NCBI GenBank assembly: GCA_917880885.1
Contig: OU862923.1
Span: 27,233,770-27,297,769 of the forward strand
Source: Limnephilus marmoratus
Lineage: Eukaryota > Arthropoda > Insecta > Trichoptera > Limnephilidae
Direction: 5' to 3'
Length of the DNA: 64,000 nucleotides
Translations under genes and position numbers: made by a program
The notes under the pieces: model-generated
The model's input: only the letters and a program-made list of their open reading frames with translations
Told to the model about the DNA's origin: nothing
Databases searched by the model: none
Shown here: positions 23,107 through 35,100 of the stretch, piece by piece
Layout: each line of letters starts with the position of its first letter
Position numbering within the stretch: the first letter of the stretch is position 1

Positions 23107-26100
23107 TTAATTAGTCGAAGGGGGTTGATTGTCATCATCATTATCGTTGGGCACATCGAGGAACTCATCCACCATATCGTTGAAGAAGTCTTTGTACTTG
23201 CCCTTGAGGGAGCCCGAACATGCCAGGTAATGGCCCCCTCGATGCTCCACGACTAACGGTTTCACAAATATGTTGACAAGGGCTTCACTCATCTCTGTAA
23301 AGAACAAAAACAGGATATGAATTCATGGATATGTGGATACTTGTACAGAATTCCCATAAAAAGGCAATACATTATTGTAAAAAGAAAATGGGAGAAACAT
23401 AATAGGCCACTTGCACAACATTTTTATTATTTTTTTTCCGATTTAGGCAAATATTCTAAGACATTCCGTATTTTATTTTTTTATTTATTCGTATTTTTGA
23501 ATCCCTGGCGATTTTTTAAAAATTTCAATCCAAAAAATCGGACCATTTTTTATAAACCGGAAAGACGGGACATAATTTTATGGGTGTGAAAAAACAATAA
23601 TTACATAGCCGAAAATCATTTAAAAAAAAACGACGTTTTCCACACGAATGGCACAGGAGAATAACGAGGCATACCAAAAATATTACATCTCATAAATATT
23701 TTGTTCCTTGATCCATCTTATTGATCATTAATCATTGTAATGTTCAACGTCTATGTATGACTAAATCCAATGTAATAAACTTGTACTTGTAAATTATAAT
23801 TATAAAATAAAATTCGATTTTGTTAAAATCAGCACCATTACCATTAGGCTTCTAAGTCAGGTACAGAAGGCATAATATGTACAGGTAACATCTGTCAAAA
23901 GGCATAATGTGTGCGGGGTTCTCTTCGTAACATCTGTCAAAAATTCACCGAAAATCAAAGTGTCGCCATAATATTAAAAAATAAATCAGTGTGGAATTTA
24001 ACAAAATTAATTGAATATTATCGGAGACGGAACATTTTCATGGAGTGACGTCACGAGCCCAAATAACGGATTTATTTAGTTAAAAATAAAAAAAAACGAT
24101 AAATTTCTAAAAATTTTAACTACCATTTTCATAATCTTAGTAGAAAAATCTATCCACACTATTTTTTCATTCAAGTCATTATGAAATCCATACAAGTGGC
24201 CTATTATATTATTTATTCATTGTCAGTGTCATAGAAAATGCTTCAGTTTTCACATGCTTGGTGTGAAATCACTTTCATCACTTGAAATCTCAATTACTCT
24301 AGCTTAAATGAATCCACTGTGGTCATGTGTAAAAACAGAATTTACTGTATTCCTGCCATTTTTAGGAGTTCAGTCAAGAAATAAAAATGACATAATATAT
24401 TAATAAAAAAATATTAAAGGCTTTGTGCAATCTTTTCCTAGTGCAAGAAATAAAATAAAACATGACATCCTGTGGGGATCAATGAACTCCGGCTTAGCAT
24501 GCAACAACAAACTGCACCCACTGGATTCACTAGACCTTTGGACTGCTGAAACCACCAAATTCAGGAGCCATCGCTGTGCAATTGTTTGTTATCCATCGAT
24601 AACAAATAATTGCATGCTATAAAAGGTTTTACCTCGCTTCTTAATCATAATTATATCACACTAGCTGAACCCGACCACGCTTCGCTGTGGCTTTGTCTGA
24701 TTTTAATTATTAGAGGAGTTAACAAAAATTGTCTAGCAACTGTGCATTTTCCAAGAAGACACATTGCTTAATTGAATATCTGCTGTGACTATGCTGTAGT
24801 ATAATTTTTTTTAAATTATTTATTTATTCAGACCTTAAAGGCTTTTACAATATCACGTTATTTCATGCGTTGCTATGCCATTTAATAAAGAAATTGTTCC
24901 TCCCTGAGTGTCCTTTCCCATTCGACCCGTTCCCCTTCCGCCTCCCCTTCTTCTCCTGCATCCTCTTCCCCTCTCGCGTTCCCACTCCGTCACCTCCACC
25001 TTCCCTCTCCCCCACCCCCTCCACCGTCCCCCAAACCCTTCTCCCGAGTTCTCCTCCGCCCTCCCAGGTTCCCCTCCCCTCTCTCACCTTTGCCTTCCAC
25101 CTTCCCCGCCTTCCCTCTTCCCTTTACCGCTCCCTCGTCCCGCCAACCCTCCTCCCGCATTCCATATATTCAATCCCAGTACATTCAGTTTTTAAATAGC
25201 TTGCGTGCCACCTTTTACAATTTTATTCAAATTTCAATTTTTCATGTATATTAATTAAATTTGGTATCTAACATAGGTACCTATTTAAAATATCTAAAGC
25301 TCTTGATTCGATTCAAACTATTAGGGGAGTACCTACTTTAAATAAATTTATCAACTTAAAGATTTTCAAAAATAGAATTTTATTTAACAATCATTTTTCT
25401 GCAAAATGTCATTCTGTCTAGAACTGCCATTCCGTTGTGTACTATGACAAATTATGAGTCAATTTAAAACGCATAAAATTATTCTTTTCCTTTGTAACTT
25501 CCAAATAAAAAGTATGTAAAAATGCTCTTCTGCTAAAATGCAATGTTCTGTAAAAATTTTGAAACAATCCATCGATTACTTTCCGAGATTAGCGAACGCA
25601 AACATACGGAACCTAAATTTTTATAAATATAGAAGATAGATTAATAAATTATCATTTGATAAACACACCTCCAACAGTGCCCCTGCCAAATGCCACTAAG
25701 AAACAGCAGTTTATCTTATTTACTTCTGCTTATTGTATTTAGTGAATAAAGGAACAAGACAACTTTGTTCAATTTCACCAGAATTTTTTTTACGAAGTTT
25801 GAGACGTGTTGTATGAAAGCAATGCATCTACATATGTGAGTACTGTGTTCGGATCAACTCTGGTTGCAATGCATCTATGTGAGTACTGTGTTCGGATCAA
25901 CTCTGGTTGCAATGCATCTATGTGAGTACTGTGTTCGGATCAACTCTGGTTGTGATGCATCTATGTGAGTACTGTGTTCGGATCAACTCTGGTTGTGATG
26001 CATCTATGTGAGTACTGTGTTCAGACCAACTCTGTTTGCGATGCATCTATGTGAGTATTGTGTTCGGATAAACTCTGTTTGCGATACACATATATCAGAA

Positions 26101-29100
26101 ATGCGGTGAAAAGGTTAACATAAACTAATTAATATTGCATTTACTGTGATTAAATCATTTGCCTTACATTATACTGAAAATCATAAAATTTAACAGTTTG
26201 TCAAACTTTACTTCTAAACTTGTTGTGAAATAAGATAATACTTCTAGGTTGGAGGATTTTAATCCTGTCAAACGATTACCTAAGGATGTATGTATTACCG
26301 AAATTTTATTTCAAATTTATTTCATACAAAATAAGTTATTCAATAATCATATAATATTGTTTGTATGTTGTAATTTTTATCTGATAGTATGTTAAACTAT
26401 GAACTAATAGAATATTTACTTTCACCAGCATACTTGTCTACCATAACGTAATATATCGTTATCTTAATTTTATTGAGTTTATCACATTTCGAGGTATGTT
26501 ATTAGAAATGAGTCAGTTATTTTGATCTTAATTAGTGAAGCGAAGGAGAATAAATTTGTTTGTGGCATTTTAATATTAGTTATAAATTTATAGGTATATT
26601 ATTGTAAGTCAGTAGTTATCAACACATTATTAAAAATATACAGGGTGTAACAGGACGTACCCGAGGGATTTTAACCATCGATTCCTGACATTATTTGGAG
26701 TAAAAAATGTAAATGAAAAAATGCCCGTGATGGTTTTTTTACATATAGTGGTGAGCTCTGGCGTGATGAAATTATTTCCTATACGGTTCATCTGCTTGCT
26801 GACACACAGGGAGAAACAATTTCTTTATTAAGTGGCATTGCAACGCACGCCGGGAACTCGCTTGTAATTTAAATAAAATTACCACAATCTATGAATGAGC
26901 AGATTATCAATTATTTTAAGTTCATCATTAACCTGCCTCACAATGCTGCCCAATCGGATGGTGACATAATTCCCTTGTAAACCAATGACGTTAAAATATA
27001 AATAAATAGACTCGCCATAGTCTCATATACTCACAATATAATGTGGAAAGTAAGGAACACTCTTTTGTTTTCAGCGATTTTCAGTATAATTTCTTAATTC
27101 AAAAGTTTATTCCTGTGTGATAAAGATAGACAATCAAATAATGTGTGTGTATGAATGACATGGATATATGAGCGCGCGGCGGCGTATTGCTTGTCACTTT
27201 TTGATGGAACGTTCGCTCAGTTCGCTGTCTCCTTTTCTCGAGGCCCACTAGAATAAAAGGCCCGGCTGCCTGTCGGAGTTTGATATGTCGAGCTATACAA
27301 TAAATACTATAGGGCAACGACAGTTTTCAAATGGTGGCGATTGTCATCAATACTTGTTAGAACTACTGATTTATGTGTTGTTTTACCGCAAGCAAACAAA
27401 TAAACAGAGTGTTTAGGCTGATTAGTCTACTTTAAAACAGTGAAGTTTACTTAGCAACAGAAATTTGGCTGTTGCGCGTCCAGACCCTCTACTTTAGTAG
27501 GACTTGAATTTTCTCTAATGACATGTAAAACCGCGAGCAGGAAACATGAAAATTAATTGTAATATTTATAATAATCAATAATATTAAGTAATTTGCGTGT
27601 ACTTACAAATGAAATGTTATTCATTCGCCTTTACTATTGTTTGCCGTGTAATTGAAACATTTTCTCATCACACAGGAGGGCATTTTTACACTTTTTAAAA
27701 TGCAATTTACTTACAGGTAAGTGCTGGTAAGACGCAACCTCACTCGACGCGTAGCAGTTTAGTACTAAAGTACTAGATATCGAGATCGTTACAATTGTCT
27801 TGTTCTTGTCTTCCCACTTCGAGATTTCTACCCCTCGTCTAATAGTATGTAACGTCATTGATGTAAACACAGTGTACAGAGAGGGGCACTTTTGTGAGGT
27901 GCAACATACAAAAAGAGCTTTAGTCATTTCAAGCAATGTTTCGATTCTGAATGATGATCTTTCACCAGGTGATGGGTCTGAGAGTTACACAGATGATGTA
28001 AACACAGTGTACAGATGATGTAAACACAGTGTACAGATGATGTAAACACAGTGTACATTGATGTAAACACAGTGTACAGAGAGGGGCACTTTTGTGAGGT
28101 GCAACATACAAAAAGAGCTTTAGTCATTTCAAGCAATGTTTCGATTCTGAATGATGATCTTTCACCAGGTGATGGGTCTGAGAGTTACTCATCTCTCATT
28201 ACTAATTTCAGCTCACAATTTCATGTAACTTTCAACCAACTAACCATCATGCCGTTTTCCGAAGGGGTAGGCAGGGAGGATAGGCTGCCACACAACTTGG
28301 TCTTGGTGCACACTCTTTGCTTCATTCACATCCATACATTGTTTCATACATACTCTTCTGTTATTCCGAATTCTGACTCTTTAGATGGCTGAGGCAAGTA
28401 TCTCTACATATTATAAAGTAAAGTCCCCCGCGCCGTCTGTCTGTCTGTCTGTTCGCGATAAACTCGAAAACTACTGAACGGATTTTCATGCGGTTTTCAC
28501 CAATAGATAGAGTGTTTCGTGAGGACGGTTTAGGTATGTAATTTGTCAAGGATTTGTGTAAATTGGTTGAAACATAACGATAATTGTAAGAAGTGTCGGA
28601 AAAAGTCAAGCAGCCTGGTAGCTTTGATCGAAAACGCTGCCTAATTCTTTTGGGATATAAGAAAACAATATATGGTGGGAAATTCCTCTTTTTTTAAAAA
28701 ATTATTTGCCACGCCGGGATTCGATCCCGCGACCTTTGGAGTGGTAGTCAAGAGCCTTACCGCTGGACTATGCCGGTCGTCAAAATCTGTCGCGATAAAC
28801 TCAAAGACGGCGGTGGTTACAAAGGTTGGATTTTACAAAGTGTTTTAATAGCCACAGCAACGCGTTAATAATAAATTCAATAAAGTATGCATTAGTACCA
28901 GTAGCGTAGCGAGGGGGGGGGCGGACCGCCCCGGGTGTCACCCGACGGTGGGGGGGGGGGGGGGTGACACTGCACCCGACCATAAAAAAATTACGAAGGA
29001 TATTGTCGCAAAAATATTGGTGTTATTTATTTTTTCGTATCTCTATGCCTCCCCATGGAATGTCCCGAAACGAAATTTATCAGTGGTAGGATATGTATAA

Positions 29101-32100
29101 TAAATAAAGATCTACTTTTGGGAATAACTTTATGCATAATAAATAAAGGTTTACCTTTGGGAATAACTTTACATGCAGTAGAATATGTATAATAAATAAA
29201 AGTCTACCTTTGGGAATAACTTTATCTGTAGTAGAACACGTATAATAAATAAAGGTCTACCTTTGGGAATAACTTTATCCGTGTCTCCGTAAATGTGAAG
29301 AGTGGGCAGGGTGATATCAGCATCATAGAATGATTTATGAACTAGACTTCCAGAGCAGAATCCTGAAGCCATTATTGCAAAATCAAATGCATAAGGTAGT
29401 ACTGTAAATTAAAAATAAACAAATTACAATATTTATAATATTATTATGCATTATTTTCCCTTTCCTACCATCTAATAAATTCATATTATGTGTTGTGTTC
29501 ATATAATTCATATTATATCTTATGTCTCTTTCAGAATGATGAAAAATATTGGCAGTGTACATTTACTCCTGAAGATGTGAAAATTGTTCTCGAAACAAGT
29601 AGATTGTGTATATATAAATAAAGTAATGTAAACCCAGTCATTTGTCTTTTTAATAAAATAAATAATTATATCACAAAGCAAAAACCTTTCCGAAGAAGTT
29701 TTCTTCGAAAAAAAAGTCTAAATTAATGTTATTATAATGATTTTGGATAAAAGCTTTTACAGGGTGTAACAGCACTTACCTGAAGGATTTAACCAATGAT
29801 TCTCAGGAATCGAGTACAAAAAGTAGATGTCATTTTGCAGTCTGATAATATATTTTTTCTATTAAAAACAAACTATACATTTTTCTATCACATGTCACAA
29901 CTGAGTAGATGGGTGCAGTCAGCACCGTTCATCTGCTAAGCACTCCGTCTCATTCCAGCAGCACGGTAACACATGAAGCAGTGCGTGTATCACGTGATCG
30001 TGGGCGACATGTGTTTGAAAAATATTTTTATTGTTTTTATAGAAAAAAATATCACCGGACAGCAGAACGACGTCTACCTTTTTCACTCCAAATATGTTCA
30101 CGAATCGCTGGTTAAAATCCTTGTTACACCCTGTATATACCACCAACCATTTTTCGTTCAACTGAAAGAGCATATTTAATTTTCACAATCAATAAAGAAC
30201 AGTGATATCTTTTTCAATATAAAAGTTAATATCTCAGAAATCTATTACTGAAGCAGAAACTCTCAAATGGTGAGTTTGCAAATTGAAATTTGCACAGCTT
30301 TTTCTATTTGAAATTTGTAGATCACCGTAACTAATTCCGGATAGCAAAGTTATTTTCATCATGAAATCCAAAGGGCAATGAAGTATCTATTTACCTAATT
30401 GTCCAAAAAAGATGCTGTATTTTTCAATTGAATAGAAAAAAGAGTGATGAAAATAGGGCAAATTGGGTAGTAACTTCGTCTTAATGAATCATTGCCTTAT
30501 TTCTGAGGATTGTGATGAATCAGACTCCTGTCAAGGTCCTGCGCCACACGGAGAGCCGCTGACAACCAAGTTCTAGATGCCTGTGACACTTGATCAGTTA
30601 AACATTTCGAAATTATTCCTCTGCTTCTCTTGCCTTCCACTTTACCAGTGATCAAGTATTGTCCAAAGTATCTTAGAAGATGTAGGCAGATAGTTTTAGA
30701 TGTTTAGCTCTTCCAGAATGTAAGGATTGTTGCACCTGACTGTCCATGGTTTCCTGAGCATTCTTCTAATAAATAAAATAAATAGTGTTTTAAACTGTGG
30801 ACCACCCCAAACATAGTTGGGAGATACAACGCCAGAGACCATGCAAGAAGATGCTGGGCCCGCTGTAGATAGAGGCATACTCGCAAATACCAGATATTTT
30901 TTTATATATTTTTTTTTATTAGTAATAGAAGGTACATAAATTACAAATAAATTTTATACAGTAATTAATTACATAGTAGAATATTTGATGTACCCCCATA
31001 ATTAAGCAAGTCTTGTGTGTATGGGGGGGGTGTTATTGTATTGCTTTTTTTTATATCATTCAGTTTAAGTTTTCAGTATAATTTTTAAGGTGAGTTTTAA
31101 AATTTTTTATATTGGTATTCATGTTTCTAATTTTTTCTGGTAATGAATTAAAAAATTTTGCTCCGAGATATTTATGACTCAATTGTCCAATTTTTTTTTT
31201 ACATTTTGGAGTGGGAAGTATTGATGTTTGTCTAAGACTTCTGTTATTTTTAAAGGGTGCAACTTGATTTTTAATATTGTCTTTATAATAAATATTATGC
31301 ATTATCCATTCGAATTTTGGTAGCCCTCGGTAAATGCCCGATGTAATGTGACGATATATTGGCAAATTACCTCTCTCTTAAGGTGTCCATAGGTCGGCAT
31401 CGTATGAATCGTATCAAATGAATTTCAGAATTCTTTGTATGGTTAGTCATACAAGTGCGTCTATTTGGTTTTGAAATGATAATTTGCATAGTTCCTACTG
31501 GACTGTCATTTATCCAGTATCTATCTAATCCATATCACCTTGCTGGAGAAAGCATTTTAAAATAGAAAGATGACAAGACTGAATTGAAGTGCATTTGTTT
31601 GTGAAAAAACAGAAGAAGTTTTGGGACATTGGAAGCAACTTGAGAAGAATATTTTCAACAACATGGAAGCAAGTTTTGCTGGTTGTTCGTGTTCATAATA
31701 TAGTTTATGAACTAAAAAGGAAGGTTTTTGACCTTATCGAGATCATTTCATAATTATTTGTGTTGTTGTGATAATTAACCTCGAGGTACCTCAGTGAAAC
31801 TAAATAAACTATATTCTTAATTGTGTTGTTCGCCTTCGCAGAGGTAAGAGATTGGTTTCCTTCTTCCTTGTATTCCATTATTTTTCCCATACACATATTA
31901 TCACCCAATTCCAGCAAACACCATTTTCGTTTCGTTATATTGTCATTATAGCGTCCACTGATCTGCAACGAACGGACTGCACTATGCCTAATAAATCCGT
32001 TATGCGCTTACCTTAAATCAGTATTTTTATAAAGGTCATGTTAAATAGTAATAATGTGCCTAAATGCAATGAAGTTTTATAATTAGTCTTGCCAATGTCT

Positions 32101-35100
32101 CACAAACTCAAGATACAATCTGAACGTATAAATTAATAAATAAATGTGGCAAGTAAATAACACTCTTTAGTTACCAGCGGTTTTCAATAATTTCTTAATT
32201 CAAAAGTTATTCAAAGATATGCTACTTCCACACCGAAGCCAATCTTCCAACTCCGAACTTCCAACGCACGAACTACCCCTCAACACAATCGTCCGAATGT
32301 TTGAAGTTGGCCTCAGTGTGGCCGTACCATAAGACAATCAAAGAATGTGTGTATATTTTCTCTAATGATGTATAAAATTGTTGGGCAGGAAATATGAAAA
32401 TTAATTGTATTGTTTGTAATAATCGATAACAATAAGTAATTTGCGTATACTTACAAATGAAATGTTATTTTTTCGCTTTTACTACTGTTTGCCGTGTAAT
32501 GGAAACATTTTTTCATCACACAGGAGGACATTTTGGCGCTTTCTAAATGCAATTTACCTACTGGTAAGACACGTCCTTACTCGACGAGTGGCAGTTTAGT
32601 ACTAAAGTACTAGAAATCGAGACTAGTGCAATTGCCTTACTTTTGGCTTTCCACTTTGAGATTTCTACCAGGCGTCTGCAGTATATAACGTCATTGCCTA
32701 AATGTCCCTAATGGATTTATTCAATTGACAATTGATTGCAGGTACTAACTATTAAACGAACAATGTTTGTTTGTTTATTCCTAAAGCTATGTGTTCATTT
32801 ATTTATTTATTTTATTTATTTATTGCTTCTGCACAATTTATATACATATATTTTTAGCATGTAATTATTAACCCCACTAGGGTTCGCCTGTATCGGGGTT
32901 TGAAACTGAAGTGCGAGCCAAACCAAGAATTACACACCCTGAAATGCTGCTTGCGGTTGCTTTGAACCTTTTCCATATTTCGTGATTCGGCTCACGCTGC
33001 GGTTCGCAAATGTATACGGAGCATTAGATATTATAATCATTAAAAAATAATAATTAATTATCAATACATATTTTTTTAAATTTACTTTTCTTTGGTTAAA
33101 AACAATGCACAACCTTTTACCTTTATAACAACACTGAGAGAGAGGTAATTAGCTGATGTATCGTCACGAAACGTCGAGCGCTCGAGCACTGCCCGAATGG
33201 ATAACGCATTTGGTATTTACAAGTATGTCGCCTCGAAGCGTCTTCTCAATGTGATGGGTTCCCGACCCAAATAGGACAAGGGAAAGAAGATGTAAAAATG
33301 CATTTTAAAACACTTACATCCCTTCTGTTGCATTGCCGAAAGCATTCCAACGAGACAGGCTCCTTGTGAGAAACCAAGTAATCCGTGGAATGGTCCGTGT
33401 TCCTTGAAGACTTTCTCAACCAGCTCCAGGGTGTCGGTGAAGCCGATGGCGGGACCCCCAACTCGCTTGCCGCTGAAGGAGTGGTCCTCTGCATTGAACC
33501 ACCAGCCTCTCTGATCGTTATCTGCAATAAATTATGTATTAACATATAATTACACTATTGGCGAATATGTAAAAGTTTGTAAAATATATTCTACATCTTG
33601 GGCCCTGTTCTATCGGAAGTTAGCTATCATCTGAGCATTCTTCAGTTTGCAGGCTGCAGTGTGGAAAAATTCTGCGGAATTACACTTTATTTTATTTAAA
33701 AATATATTATTTACTCTTTTACACGCCCATGGTGCAACGCTTAGTAAGGTAAAACACTTTAATAGAGACCTTTAGTTATTATATGTATCGTAAGACAACA
33801 GTTTTATATATTACTTTTATGTTTACAAGATCTCTATAATAGGAAAATAAAAGCATGGGAAGGTATTTTTTCACAAAAAAGAGCCCAGAGCGACATGTTT
33901 GTGGTAGCTGGTGATAGATTGTCTGATGAACTAACTGATGTTTGAAACTAAATGCAGAAAATCCCAAGTATGTCCACTGGACCTAGATCAGTGAAACCAC
34001 ACAGTGATTTCGCTGATTTTAGTAACCAATTTTCTCTTTTAATTCATGTTTTGGGAGGAATGCAGATCCTGCCAATGTTTGTTTTTTGCCAAAAACCATG
34101 TTTTTACCGCGTTTTAAGTTGGGCACTTTAATTTGGAAGGTGAAAAAAAGTGCAGAAAGCAATAGAAAATTTTTTTGAATAATTTTAATTTTCAATTGCG
34201 AAATTTCACTTCGCGAACCGATACTACGACAGCCCGCCCGCCATTTTGTCACTGTTATGTTGGTATCCCTGACCTGATACAAACAAGAGTCTAGATACGA
34301 ATGTAGCCGAATTCGTGGGATACATGGCGCGTAATTATGAAATTTGTTTAGCGGGCTTGTGTATGTTATCTTTACTTTAAAAAACAGCCCACGTTTTTGA
34401 ATGGTTTGTTTGGCTACGCAGGGTTTGTGTAGCGGGCTTGTGTATGTTATCTTTACTTTAAAAAACAGCCTACGTTTTTGAATGGTTTGTTTGGCTACAC
34501 AGGGTTTGTGTAGCGGGCTTGTGTATATTATCTTTATTTTAAAAAACATCCCAGGATTTGAATGGTTTGTCTCCATTCCAGTGCCTGATTAGAGGTTCGT
34601 TTGCATTATATTATTAATTCTGTTTTTCATAATTACGCGCCTTATCATTTATCCCACGAAGTCAGCTACAATCGTATCTAGCTCTTGTTTGTATCAGGTC
34701 AGGGATACCAACATTACAGTGACAAAATGGCGTAGTATCGGTTCGCGAAGTGAAATTTTATTTATACTTTGAACGGCTGTATCTCCCTCAATTTTGCCGA
34801 GCGCGCCTTAATTTTTTTGTATTCAGCTTCTCCACACTTTTCTCATCTAGAAAGAGCCTTTTTATTAAATTTCCAGACTTTGGCAGGATCTGCATTTCAT
34901 CCCATGTTTTTTTTAGCTCAATCGTAACCCCAAAAACTTCTAATAAAATTAGTTTATATGTTGAGAACTTACTGTTTTCTTCGCCCTCTTCGGGTTTTAC
35001 AGCGTGGGGCCCAGTTAAAAATGTCATATCAACATATTTAGCCACTGTTTTACGGAATGAGCCAATTTTTCCTTTAAAAGAGCTACCATTTTGGCGGTAT

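Noticed and set aside
24870..25199. Proline/serine-rich open frames on both strands
   Set aside because: They come from a nearly pure C/T tract. No start context, splice sites or domain.
27043..32697. Complete LTR retrotransposon bounded by direct repeats
   Set aside because: The interval holds OVCA2 exon 3 and unrelated MITEs, not gag or pol.
34019..34576. 185-codon gene on the minus strand
   Set aside because: It spans the 81-bp repeats and an arm of FB1. Related copies do not keep the frame.
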